From NCBI GenBank assembly GCA_937872165.1, contig CALMOR010000142.1, forward strand, positions 37,032-54,310: a DNA stretch of 17,279 nucleotides, read 5' to 3'. Below are positions 1 through 7,959 of the stretch, piece after piece. The stretch comes from an uncultured Burkholderiales bacterium. Its GTDB lineage: Bacteria > Pseudomonadota > Gammaproteobacteria > Burkholderiales > Burkholderiaceae_D. The first letter of the stretch is position 1, and each line of letters opens with the position of its first letter. The notes below the pieces were generated by a model that was not told where the DNA came from, searched no databases, and saw nothing but the letters and a program-made list of their open reading frames with translations. Both the position numbers and the translations under genes were made by a program.

Positions 1-1273
1 GACCCGCTTTCAGCAGGCCGCTGTCGTAGACGGGCTTCGCGGCCGCATCGACGAGAGCGAAACGCAGGGTCGCATTGCCGCTGCCCACGACCTTGAGCCG
101 GTACGCACCGCCCGCCTTGGGGGTTGCCCAGGGCACGGTGGGCATGCTGCGGCCCGACGCATTCACCTGGACGACCGGCTGGCCGTTGTCGGGGAAGACG
201 ACCTGCTGTTGCCAGGTGTCGAAGAGGCCCGCCGTCCCTCCTGCGCTGGCCGACCATGGACCTCGCATCGACAGGAGGTTGAGGTTGCGCTCGGGCGTGA
301 ACTTCACGCCGTTCGCATCGACCCATTCGCCGACCGACGTGACGGCGCGCAGTCCCGCGCGCATGCGGTCCAGTTCGGCGGCCACCTCGCCGTCCCATTT
401 GCCGGGCGGCATCAGAGCGAAGTTGGAACCGATCTCCACGTAGATCGCGAAGGGCGTGCCCCCGTTCATGTCGACGACGTAGGCGCCCCGCTTCTGCAGC
501 GTCTTCGCGACCTTGAGCAGCTTGGCGTCCTTGATCGACGCGATGTCGAAGTCCGCGGGCAGCATCATCAGCGTGCCCTCGGGGAAAGCGCCGTGGTTGG
601 CGGTCGCCGCGTTGATGTCGGCGGACGTGGCCGGATAGACGAAGGCAGGGTCCGCCGACAATCCGTTCGACGCCATCGACATCGCCAGCGCATGGCGGTA
701 TTCGGGTTGGCCGTCGTTGACCTCGAATGAACGGATCAGGCCTGCCGTGGGCGTTACGCCGGTGGCTCTCGATCCCTGGAAGTAGTGTCCCGGCTCTCCC
801 CAGCCGCGGCCGTCGAGCGCGCTCCAGGTGTACTGCGTGGCACGCCACTTGCCGTCGACGAACTTGAGTTGATAGAAGGAATGGATGCGGTTCGACGCGA
901 CGTCGACGATGTCGGCGTGGCCGTCGCCGCCGGTCGCGGGCACGACGTCGGCCGGCCAGTGCGCGATGACGATCTGCGGGTCGAGACGTTCCGCGTCGGC
1001 GATCCAGATGCCGGGCTTGTCGGGCGCGCCGAGGACCGTCATCGGCGGATCGCCGGGCTTGGCCACGAACACCCGCACCGAGTACGCACCCTCGGCGACG
1101 ATCGGGTAGTAGTCGGACTTGGGAACCTCGGTGGTCCCGAGCGTGAACTTGGTCGGACGCGCGTTCCAGAGCGAGCGATCCGAGAACGGCCTCGACGCCG
1201 TGGCGCCCTGAGCAAGGCCATCGGCGCAGACGAGGCAGGCGAGGAGGAACAGGTAGCAGCGAGCGATGTTCAA
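1..1273 (-). CDS. Secreted protein of unknown function (3' end outside window)
   Basis: 424 codons are visible and the reading frame runs off the left edge. Translation probably starts at TTG 1273-1271, which overlaps the stop of the upstream GT4 gene (TTGA), implying translational coupling; no ATG fits a better start. Residues 1-21 look like a signal peptide: a short basic start (NIAR), a hydrophobic core (YLFLLACLV) and a likely cleavage after GLA. The mature protein begins with an SRPFSDRSLWNARP stretch and has motifs GLIRSFEV, GAFPEGTLMMLP and KRGAYVVDMNGG near residues 190-275. The visible end (about residue 340 onward) looks rich in short beta strands, possibly an Ig- or carbohydrate-binding-like module; this is impression only. 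I recognise no enzyme motif. As the last gene of an exopolysaccharide operon, an envelope or periplasmic role in polymer handling is an inference. Alternatives are a polysaccharide lyase or a binding protein. Confidence 0.82.
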   Translation of the reverse strand, partial: MNIARCYLFLLACLVCADGLAQGATASRPFSDRSLWNARPTKFTLGTTEVPKSDYYPIVAEGAYSVRVFVAKPGDPPMTVLGAPDKPGIWIADAERLDPQIVIAHWPADVVPATGGDGHADIVDVASNRIHSFYQLKFVDGKWRATQYTWSALDGRGWGEPGHYFQGSRATGVTPTAGLIRSFEVNDGQPEYRHALAMSMASNGLSADPAFVYPATSADINAATANHGAFPEGTLMMLPADFDIASIKDAKLLKVAKTLQKRGAYVVDMNGGTPFAIYVEIGSNFALMPPGKWDGEVAAELDRMRAGLRAVTSVGEWVDANGVKFTPERNLNLLSMRGPWSASAGGTAGLFDTWQQQVVFPDNGQPVVQVNASGRSMPTVPWATPKAGGAYRLKVVGSGNATLRFALVDAAAKPVYDSGLLKAG

Positions 1274-2544
1274 TTGGGATCCGAGGTGGTGGCGAGCGCC
1301 ATGGACTTCGCATTCTGCCGTGCTTCCGGACCGGCGCGGGCGACGGCGGCCCCAAGATGTTCCTCGAGCTTGTCGACTTCGAGCGTGATCGAGTGGCGCT
1401 CGCGAACCGCGCGCGCGCCGGCTTCCCCCATCGCCCGCAGGACGTCCGGCGCCGTCGCCACCACTTCGGCGATCGCGGTCGACAGCGCATCGATCGATCC
1501 CGCCGGGACGAGCCAGCCGTTGACGCCGGGTCGCACGAGTTCCGGGATGCCGGCGATCGCGGTGCCGACGACCGGACGTCCGAGGGCCATCGCTTCCATG
1601 ATCACGACCGGGAGACCTTCCGCGAAGCTCGGCAACACGAGCGCGCGCGTCGCCTTCAATGCATCGACGATCTCCTCGCTGGACCGCCATCCGAGCATCT
1701 CGATCGACCCGGCGAGCCGGCGCTCGACGATGAAGGACTCGATGGGTTCCTTGAGCGGACCGTCGCCGATGATCGACAGTCGACACGCGCCCCCGCCTTC
1801 GACATGTCGCGCGACGGCTTCGATCAGCAACGGCAAGCCCTTCTCGTCGCAGAGACGGCCGACGAAGAGCAGTCGCGGTTCCGCGCTCGGGGTCGATGCG
1901 ACGACGCCTTCGAACTGACGTCCGACGCCGCAGTGCACGACCTTCAGCCGGGGCCAGTCGATCCGCTCCGCATGCAGCATGCACTGGCTCTTGCAGAACT
2001 CGCTGATGCATGCGGTGAAGGCGGCCCGCGCGATCTTCTCGCGCAGGGCCCAGGCTGCGGGATGGAAGAAGATGCCGGGCCCGTGGACCGTCATGCTGAA
2101 GGGAACGCCCGCGATCAGCGAAGCCAGCATCGCCACGGTCGCCGAGTTCTCGGCGATGTGGTTGTGGAGGATCTCGATGTCGAGACGACGCAACTCGCTC
2201 GCCAGGAAGACGGCTTCGAGGAAGTAGAAGCCGTGCATCATGCGCGAGCGGATGCCGTCCGGGCAGGTCCGCATCGCAAGCGCGAAGGCCGCGATCACGC
2301 GGCCCGGCCGGCGCAGCATCGTGTTTGCGATCGTCCAGCCGAGGCGGAAGCGGTCGACGGAGAGGATGTAGCACGTCGACGCGCGCTCGGCCTCGACCTC
2401 GCCGCTCGCGACGCCGCCTTCGACCGGACGACGGACGGCGAACGTGCGGACGTCGTGGCCGCGCGCGCGCAACTCGCGGACCTCGTTGCGGATGAAGGTG
2501 TCGCTCGCGCGCGCGTACTGGTTCGTGAAGTAGGCGATCCTCAT
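1270..2544 (-). CDS. Glycosyltransferase family 4 (WcaL-like)
   Basis: A 424-residue GT-B fold retaining glycosyltransferase that should add a sugar from a nucleotide-sugar donor to the lipid-linked repeat unit at the cytoplasmic face. The N-terminal acceptor domain starts with MRIAYFTNQYARASDTFIRNE, the usual opening of colanic-acid WcaL-type enzymes, and includes HNHIAENSA (127-135) and TVHGPG (152-157). The C-terminal donor domain has LLFVGRLCDEKG (225-236), GDGP (260-263) and the E-x7-E motif at E309/E317 in SFAEGLPVVIMEAMA. The ATG at 2544 overlaps the stop of the upstream epimerase (ATGA). The frame stays open upstream to about 3336, but that part is a shadow of the epimerase gene, so the overlap start is preferred. 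The length is normal for the family. Donor and linkage cannot be read from sequence. Confidence 0.95.
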   Translation of the reverse strand: MRIAYFTNQYARASDTFIRNEVRELRARGHDVRTFAVRRPVEGGVASGEVEAERASTCYILSVDRFRLGWTIANTMLRRPGRVIAAFALAMRTCPDGIRSRMMHGFYFLEAVFLASELRRLDIEILHNHIAENSATVAMLASLIAGVPFSMTVHGPGIFFHPAAWALREKIARAAFTACISEFCKSQCMLHAERIDWPRLKVVHCGVGRQFEGVVASTPSAEPRLLFVGRLCDEKGLPLLIEAVARHVEGGGACRLSIIGDGPLKEPIESFIVERRLAGSIEMLGWRSSEEIVDALKATRALVLPSFAEGLPVVIMEAMALGRPVVGTAIAGIPELVRPGVNGWLVPAGSIDALSTAIAEVVATAPDVLRAMGEAGARAVRERHSITLEVDKLEEHLGAAVARAGPEARQNAKSMALATTSDPN

Positions 2545-3488
2545 GTGGATCCCGTGGTGTCCTCGTAGAAACGAAGGTCGGGTTCCCATCCGATGCAAGC
2601 GCGGACGCGGCGCGTGTCGATGCCGTGGCCGCCGAAGCGCGAGGCGCGTCGCTGCGCGATCAGCAGCCCGGGCATGCGCCGGTTCGGCGCGACGAGTGTC
2701 AGGACCCGCGCTCCGACCGTCGCTGCCGCGTCGAACAACCAACCCGGCACCGGCACCGGCAGATACCGATGCCGTCGCCATCCCGCGACGCGCGTCGCAT
2801 AGCGCCATGCGCTGACGTCGGCACCGTCGTCGACGTTGAGTGCGTCGCGCCCGGACCACGTCCGCACGGCATCGACGAAAGCCCGGGCACAGTTGCCGCG
2901 ATGGATCAGCCGAAGGCGACGACCGGGATGGACGACGAACCAGAGCGGACCGGCCTTCGGCCCGATGCACGACTGATGCCATCGTTCCGCGTCCCAGACG
3001 TTGCTCGGTCGCAGCACCGTCAGTCGATCGCCGCGCATTTCGCATGCCGCGCGGACGGACGCTTCCTGGATCGTCTTCATCCGGGTGTAGGCGTCCTGCG
3101 CGGACAACTCGTCGTCGCCGTACACCGCCGAGTCCTCGTCGAGCGCCCGTCCGTCGCTCGGCGGCTTGAAGAGGGCCATGCTTCCCGCGAAGACGACCGG
3201 CAGCGGGCGCGAGGGCAAGGCTTCGAAGAGGAAGCGCGTCGTCGCCAGAGCGTCGTCGATGGCCGCGGCGTCGACACCGCTCGTGGGCGCCGCGAGATGG
3301 ATGACGGCGTCGACGTCCTGGCACAGCGCCGACCATCGCGCACGCGACGCGGCATCGCGCGCGAGCGCCACGACCTCGGTACCGGCGTCGCGCAGCTGCC
3401 GCGTCACCTCGCGGCCGAGATGACCGGCACTGCCGGTGATCGCGACCTTCGACGGTCCGGCGGCTACGACGTCGCCCCGTTCAGGCAC
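2541..3488 (-). CDS. NAD(P)-dependent epimerase/dehydratase (extended SDR)
   Basis: A 315-residue extended short-chain dehydrogenase that probably epimerises, dehydrates or reduces a nucleotide-activated sugar for the polymer. The Rossmann motif is GSAGHLG (G19-x2-G22-x2-G25), followed by HLAAPTS (64-70), a catalytic-type Ser in FAGSMALF (S103) and YTRMK (Y134, K138), so the Ser-Tyr-Lys set is present. LRPSNVWD (159-166) fits the substrate-side loop after the catalytic helix. The start is GTG at 3488, 27 nt after the acyltransferase stop; GAAGG about 11 nt upstream is a weak ribosome site. The stop overlaps the next gene's ATG. The exact reaction is not determinable. A 4-epimerase or a UDP-sugar reductase of the WbpV/FnlA kind are alternatives. 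Confidence 0.92.
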   Translation of the reverse strand: MPERGDVVAAGPSKVAITGSAGHLGREVTRQLRDAGTEVVALARDAASRARWSALCQDVDAVIHLAAPTSGVDAAAIDDALATTRFLFEALPSRPLPVVFAGSMALFKPPSDGRALDEDSAVYGDDELSAQDAYTRMKTIQEASVRAACEMRGDRLTVLRPSNVWDAERWHQSCIGPKAGPLWFVVHPGRRLRLIHRGNCARAFVDAVRTWSGRDALNVDDGADVSAWRYATRVAGWRRHRYLPVPVPGWLFDAAATVGARVLTLVAPNRRMPGLLIAQRRASRFGGHGIDTRRVRACIGWEPDLRFYEDTTGST

Positions 3489-3497
3489 GGTCGCTCG

Positions 3498-3512
3498 CGC
3501 CTTCGGAAGGCG
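3498..3512 (-). other. Small hairpin between acyltransferase and epimerase genes
   Basis: In the 27-nt gap, CGCCTT-CCG-AAGGCG forms a perfect 6-bp stem with a 3-nt loop on the transcript. It sits just before the GTG start of the epimerase and overlaps its weak GAAGG ribosome site, so it could damp translation of that gene. No U-run follows, so it is not a terminator. The function is inferred only. Confidence 0.35.
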
Positions 3513-3515
3513 ACC

Positions 3516-4715
3516 TCATCTGCGCGATGCGACCCATCGCCGTGTCGCGTCGCGGAAGGGCTCTTCGACGAGCCGATTGACGACGGTCGCGACGAGCAGC
3601 GTCAGCGACAGCACGGCGGCGCAGGCGATGAGCGCTTCGGGGAACGAGACCTCGATATCGATGTGGCCGCCCGGCGAGACCACCAGCTTCGGCGGACCCG
3701 ACCGCGAGAAGCGGACCACCTGACTGACGATCCAGATCATCGCGAGGTGCGACATGTAGACCGAGTACGAGATGCGACCGAGCCAGGCGAAGAACGACGA
3801 CCGCAGCACGCGACGGATGGCGTTCTCAGGTCCGACCGCGCAGGCATGGATGATCATCGCCGACAGCGCGAAGATCCAGCACTCGGACGCGACCGTCTGC
3901 GGCGTCCACAGGAACACCGCCATCGCGATCACGCCGACGGCCAGCAGATAGCGGGTGCCGAACGCGTTGCCGCGCGTAGCGAGCTCCTGCACGAGACAAC
4001 CGAGGAAGAAGCCGGAGAGGCCGCGCAGCACCAGGTTCCAGTCGCCGACGTCGACCCAGCCGAGCAGGTAGATGGACACGAAGCTGAGCACCGCGGCGAT
4101 GGGAAGGAAGAGCCGCGGGATCCAGAGGACGACGAAGCCGAACAGTAGATAGGTGTAGAACTCGACGCCGATCGACCAGGCCGGTGAGTTGAAACTCAGT
4201 GCGTTGCCGGTCGGACCGATGGGCTGGACCAGCAGCAGCTGCTCGACGACCGCGGTCCAGCTGTTCTGCCGGAAGGCTTCCGTGTTGTTGGACGTGATGC
4301 CGTAGCGGGCCTCCATGAAGACCTTGCCGAACTCGACCGCGACGAAGAACGCGAGGTAGAGCAGGTGGACCGGATAGAGGCGCCCGAAACGGAGTATCTG
4401 GAAGTCGAGCAGCGCGCGCGGCGTCTTCAGCCGCTGACGGTAGGCGTTGCTGATCACGAATCCCGACAGGACGAAGAACAACTGCACCATCAGGCGGCCG
4501 TTCTCGACGATCGGCAGTCGATGGATCAGCGGATGCCAGTAGGGCACGTGATAGAAGATGACGAGCAACGCGGCGATGCCACGGATGCCTTCGAGTTCTT
4601 CGTAACGGCGGGCCGGATGTCGCGTCGCCGCCCCCGCTCCCACTTCGATCACGTGGTCGTCGCGCCGCGCGTCGCGCGCCCCGCCCACGGCGATCGGATC
4701 CTGGGTCATGGTCAT
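3516..4715 (-). CDS. Acyltransferase family 3 membrane protein (OafA/ExoZ-like)
   Basis: A 399-residue integral membrane acyltransferase of the PF01757 type, which normally transfers acetyl or another short acyl group onto a sugar of an O-unit or exopolysaccharide. The family pattern is visible: RYEELEGIRGIAALLVIFYH (37-56, with the conserved H56), FFVLSGFVIS (80-89), RFGRLYPVHLLYL (109-121), SPAWSIGVEFYTY (177-189), LGRISYSVYMSHL (312-324) and VEEPFR (383-388). About ten hydrophobic segments are spread over the protein. The ATG at 4715 overlaps the upstream stop (ATGA). AAGGGA lies 11 nt before it, and a second in-frame ATG follows at 4709. There is no extra SGNH domain. The likely job is O-acetylation of the repeat unit; the acceptor is unknown. 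Confidence 0.95.
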   Translation of the reverse strand: MTMTQDPIAVGGARDARRDDHVIEVGAGAATRHPARRYEELEGIRGIAALLVIFYHVPYWHPLIHRLPIVENGRLMVQLFFVLSGFVISNAYRQRLKTPRALLDFQILRFGRLYPVHLLYLAFFVAVEFGKVFMEARYGITSNNTEAFRQNSWTAVVEQLLLVQPIGPTGNALSFNSPAWSIGVEFYTYLLFGFVVLWIPRLFLPIAAVLSFVSIYLLGWVDVGDWNLVLRGLSGFFLGCLVQELATRGNAFGTRYLLAVGVIAMAVFLWTPQTVASECWIFALSAMIIHACAVGPENAIRRVLRSSFFAWLGRISYSVYMSHLAMIWIVSQVVRFSRSGPPKLVVSPGGHIDIEVSFPEALIACAAVLSLTLLVATVVNRLVEEPFRDATRRWVASRR

Positions 4716-6181
4716 GTTCGTTGTAGTCCCTTCGGTTGCTCTCTGGCCAGCGAGATCGAGCCGATCACGAGACCCACGACGAACCACAGGTTCCAGTTGA
4801 CGACGAGATAGTCGAGCATGTTGTCGGAATAGCTCATCACGGCGAAGCACGCGACCAGCGTGATCGTGACGACCTTCACTTCCCTGCGCAGCGATCGCCC
4901 GCGCCACAGGTAGGCGATGGCGAGCGCATGGAGCGCGAGATAGGCGCCGGCGCCCACGATGCCGGTGTCGAGCAGCAACTGGACATAGACGTTGTGTGCG
5001 TTCCAGTTGATGCCGCCCGCGAGCGGAAAGAACGAGATCGAATTGGTCCAGAAGAAGCCGTAGCCGTTGCCCGCGAGGTAGGAAAGCGGCGACATCGTGC
5101 TGAGCGCCGACGACCACAGGTACTGTCGCCATGCGTACGAGTTGAGCTTCGAGTAGGTGTAGACCTCGTTGTCCCGCGTCAGGTCGAGCACGCGCTCGCG
5201 CACCTCCGGGACCGCCATCGCGAGCATTCCCGCGACGACGATGACGACGAGATAGGCACGATTGACGAAGAGTCCGTAGACCAGCAGCAGCACGATCGCA
5301 CCGACCCAGGCGCTGCGCGCCTGCGTGCCCGCGAGCAACGCGAGCAACGCGATCGCGTAGAGCGTCCAGCCGATGCTTCGGCCGGTCAGCGGCAGGCCGG
5401 GCGTGGACTTGTCCTTCGCGAGCCACGCGGCGAGCACGACCACGAGATAGAAACCGAGCACGTTCGGATGTCCGAGCGGCGCCGACAGGCGACCGCTGAC
5501 CGCCTCTCCCGCATCGACCACGTAGTCGGGGCCGAACAACGCGAAGCTCGTCACGCTGAAGACGAAGACCGGCAGCGCGGAAAGAAGGACCCAGCGCAGC
5601 ATGCGGTCGAGATCGCCGGCGCTGCGGACGCAATAGAACGCGCCCTGGAACACCGATGCGTAGGTGACGAGCGACAGCCAGTTGCGCACCGCGAAGATCT
5701 TGTCCGGCGCTCGCAGGATGCCGAACGCCATGATCGCGATGAACGGCAGCCACGGCACCCACGAGGCCCGGGCCCGCTCCCAGCCGCGTTCGATGCAGAA
5801 CAGCAGGACCGCGAGCACGATGATCACGAGATTGAGCAGGCCTCCGAGTCCGCCGATGCCGGGCAGTTGCGCTCCCTGGAATACCGGATCGCAGATCGCG
5901 CGCAGGATGACGAGGCCGATCAGCAGCGGCTGCGGACAGGTGGCGAGCAGCACCGCGAACACCACCGCGAGCGGTAGCGCCAGGTAGAAGACCGGACGGT
6001 CCGGCAGCTCGTTGCCGATGACGACGGTGAGGATGCCGCACAGCGCGGCGATCAGGATCATGCCGACCAGCAACCCGATCGTCCGCAGGTGACGACCGTC
6101 GCTCATGCCGAGCGGATCGCGCAGCCAGCCTCGCTTCTGCCGGAACGAGAGCGGTGACGTCGGAGACGATTCGATGCGCAT
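4712..6181 (-). CDS. O-antigen ligase/polymerase family membrane protein (Wzy/WaaL-like)
   Basis: A 489-residue multi-pass membrane protein that most likely polymerises lipid-linked repeat units in the periplasm (Wzy role). Hydrophobic segments begin at about residue 35 and continue to the C-terminus. Wzy_C-type (PF04932) features are SGRLSAPLGHPNVLGFYL (229-246), GTQARSAWVGA (285-295, with the conserved Arg) and a large periplasmic loop ending in NAHNVYVQLLLDTGIVGAG (394-412), the family's H-N-x-(Y/F)...G-(I/L)-(V/L)-G signature. The ATG at 6181 lies 11 nt after the upstream stop; ATG at 6106 (Met26) is a possible alternative, and neither has a clear ribosome site. A WaaL-type ligase cannot be excluded by sequence, but placement between epsG and sugar-modifying genes favours a polymerase. 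Confidence 0.92.
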   Translation of the reverse strand: MRIESSPTSPLSFRQKRGWLRDPLGMSDGRHLRTIGLLVGMILIAALCGILTVVIGNELPDRPVFYLALPLAVVFAVLLATCPQPLLIGLVILRAICDPVFQGAQLPGIGGLGGLLNLVIIVLAVLLFCIERGWERARASWVPWLPFIAIMAFGILRAPDKIFAVRNWLSLVTYASVFQGAFYCVRSAGDLDRMLRWVLLSALPVFVFSVTSFALFGPDYVVDAGEAVSGRLSAPLGHPNVLGFYLVVVLAAWLAKDKSTPGLPLTGRSIGWTLYAIALLALLAGTQARSAWVGAIVLLLVYGLFVNRAYLVVIVVAGMLAMAVPEVRERVLDLTRDNEVYTYSKLNSYAWRQYLWSSALSTMSPLSYLAGNGYGFFWTNSISFFPLAGGINWNAHNVYVQLLLDTGIVGAGAYLALHALAIAYLWRGRSLRREVKVVTITLVACFAVMSYSDNMLDYLVVNWNLWFVVGLVIGSISLAREQPKGLQRT

Positions 6182-6192
6182 CGTGCGATGGC

Positions 6193-7053
6193 TCAGTAGT
6201 ACTTCGAGACGCGCATCGGCGGCCGGAAGCGCGCCATCACGAGTTCCTTGAAGATCGTGAGGTAGGTCTTCGAGCGACGCGTCCGGCCGGCCGCGAAGTA
6301 GATCGCGGCCCTGATCAGCCATTCGAGCAGATAGCGCACGCCGAGCTTCTCCCGGCACGTGAAGTACGCGATCGAGATCTCCTCGTTGATCAGCTTCAGT
6401 TCGTTCTCGTTGGGATTGTTGTACTTGAGGCTGTCGAGCCCGATGCGCAGGATCGTCGCATCGTGACGGCGGAAGTGATCCGCGGCCCATTCCTGGTCTT
6501 CGGCCGAGAAGACGTCTTCGCGAAACGGCCGCTCGGCGACCGCCGCCGTCGGCAAAAAGGCGCAGCTGTTGCTGAGCCCGTTCCTCCCGTCGAACGTCGA
6601 CCGATCGATGGGTTCGAGCTTCCACTCCGGTCTCGTTCCGCGATGGAGATAGAAGCCGGCGGCGTCGATCGCCCGCATCTCGCGGAAGGCACGCGCGATC
6701 GCGCAGCCGTCCTGGAGCACGATGTGCGAACTGACGACCAGGACCCACGGCGTGCGGCAACGCTCGATACCGACATTGATGGCCTTCGAGTAGTTGAAGA
6801 CGGGATCCGGGTAATCGACGACGACGTCGACCAACGCATCGAGCGTCCGACGCTGCGCCGGCGACGATGCCGAATCGACCGCGAGGATGCAGGCCGGCGG
6901 AAGCGTCTGCGCACGCAGGGCCGCGACCGTTTCCTCCACGCGCGGCGAACTGTCGTGCGTGCGGATCAGCGCGGTGTATTCCACCGCCGCGTTCGAGTCC
7001 GAACCCACCGCCGTCTCCCTGTCGAAGTCGCGACCCGCGATGCCTGCCCTCAC
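6193..7053 (-). CDS. GT2-like glycosyltransferase with SSH in place of DxD
   Basis: A 286-residue GT-A-fold protein. The core is YTALIRTHDSSPRVEETVAA (26-45), then AVDSASS (58-64), FNYSKAINVGIERC (86-99) and VLVVSSHIVLQDG (104-116). Where ordinary GT2 enzymes have D-x-D or D-D, this one has SSH (108-110). I recall a GT2 subfamily with SAH or similar at this place, so this may be subfamily-typical rather than damage. AEDQEWAADHF (184-194) supplies the usual ED catalytic-base region. The C-terminal basic tail (RRSKTYLTIFKE...RVSKYY) may contact the membrane. The start is GTG at 7053, overlapping the epsG-like stop (GTGA). The product should add one sugar to the repeat unit; the donor is unknown. 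Confidence 0.88.
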   Translation of the reverse strand: MRAGIAGRDFDRETAVGSDSNAAVEYTALIRTHDSSPRVEETVAALRAQTLPPACILAVDSASSPAQRRTLDALVDVVVDYPDPVFNYSKAINVGIERCRTPWVLVVSSHIVLQDGCAIARAFREMRAIDAAGFYLHRGTRPEWKLEPIDRSTFDGRNGLSNSCAFLPTAAVAERPFREDVFSAEDQEWAADHFRRHDATILRIGLDSLKYNNPNENELKLINEEISIAYFTCREKLGVRYLLEWLIRAAIYFAAGRTRRSKTYLTIFKELVMARFRPPMRVSKYY

Positions 7054-7946
7054 CCGTCGTTGAGGACCGAGCCGACGAGCAGCGATCCGTGCTGCTGGAC
7101 GTCGCGGGCCAGACGCGTCAGCTGCTGGGTCGACGTCTGATTCTTCCGGGCGACCATCAGCGCGGCCCCCGCGCGAGTGGCGATGATCTGCGAATCGGCG
7201 TACTGGCCGGCGGCGGGCGTGTCGATCAGGATGACGTCGTGTTCGCGTGAATACTTCGCGATCAGATCCTTGAACGCTTCGCGGCCGAGAAGCTCCTGAG
7301 GGTTCGGCGGGACGGTGCCGGCCGGAAGGATCGACAGCCCCATGAACGAGTTCAGTCGCACGACCGGCGAGGGACCGGTGTAGCCGGACAGCAGGTCCGA
7401 GAGGCCGGGCCGCGCATCGATGCGGAACAGATGATGCTGGGTCGGCGCGCGCAGGTTGGCGTCGATCAGCAGGGTCCGTTCGCCGAGTTGCGAGAAGACG
7501 ATCGCGAGGTTCGAGACGATGAAGCTCGCCCCGGTACCGCTCACCGGCGCGAGCACCGCGAGAGCCTTTCGCCGCACGTCGGCATCGAACCAGCGCAGCA
7601 TCAACTGGCTGCGCAGCGCACGCAGTTGCTCGACCGCTTCACTGAAGGGCTGATAGGCCGCGACCAGGGAGGAACTGAGACTGGTGTCGCCGGCCGGCAG
7701 GTACTGGTAATCGAACTGATGGGACAGCGCATGACGGATGTCTTCCTCCGTCAGCAGACCGAGCTGGATCGCCGCTTCCCCGAATCGTTGCCCATGCGTC
7801 TTCTGGGCTCTGAGGACGCGCTCGGCATCCTCGGGCGAGATGCGGCCGGAGTCGATGAGGATGGCGCCGATCGAACGTCGCGTGACGACGTCCTCTTCGG
7901 CCGGTTCGGGCCGCGACAGGGACAGTGGCGTTGCGAAGGTCGTCAT
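7050..7946 (-). CDS. epsG: EpsG-like chain-length ATPase / BY-kinase homologue, Walker A Lys missing
   Basis: A 298-residue homologue of the EpsG-type bacterial tyrosine kinase, the cytoplasmic partner of the EpsF/Wzz protein in chain-length control. Residues about 23-83 resemble an MshEN (T2SS-E N-terminal) module (IGAILIDSGRISPEDAERVL, FGEAAIQLGLLTEEDI). The P-loop domain follows: APVSGTGASF (133-142), Walker A' LLIDANLRAP (159-168) and Walker B ILIDTP (239-244). Position 140, the usual Walker A lysine (arginine in EpsG relatives as I recall), is alanine (codon GCG). There is no tyrosine after Y249, so no C-terminal autophosphorylation cluster. It may bind nucleotide weakly or act as a non-kinase scaffold. 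The ATG at 7946 is 13 nt after the epsF stop. The assignment is by pattern, with no search run. Confidence 0.9.
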   Translation of the reverse strand: MTTFATPLSLSRPEPAEEDVVTRRSIGAILIDSGRISPEDAERVLRAQKTHGQRFGEAAIQLGLLTEEDIRHALSHQFDYQYLPAGDTSLSSSLVAAYQPFSEAVEQLRALRSQLMLRWFDADVRRKALAVLAPVSGTGASFIVSNLAIVFSQLGERTLLIDANLRAPTQHHLFRIDARPGLSDLLSGYTGPSPVVRLNSFMGLSILPAGTVPPNPQELLGREAFKDLIAKYSREHDVILIDTPAAGQYADSQIIATRAGAALMVARKNQTSTQQLTRLARDVQQHGSLLVGSVLNDG

Positions 7947-7959
7947 ATCGGTCCGTCGT

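Noticed and set aside
785..4148. Long plus-strand open frames (785-1918, 1357-2568, 2625-4148)
   Set aside because: They are antisense shadows of the minus-strand secreted-protein, GT4, epimerase and acyltransferase genes. Their translations are Arg/Asp/His-rich with no family motifs, as expected in high-GC DNA.
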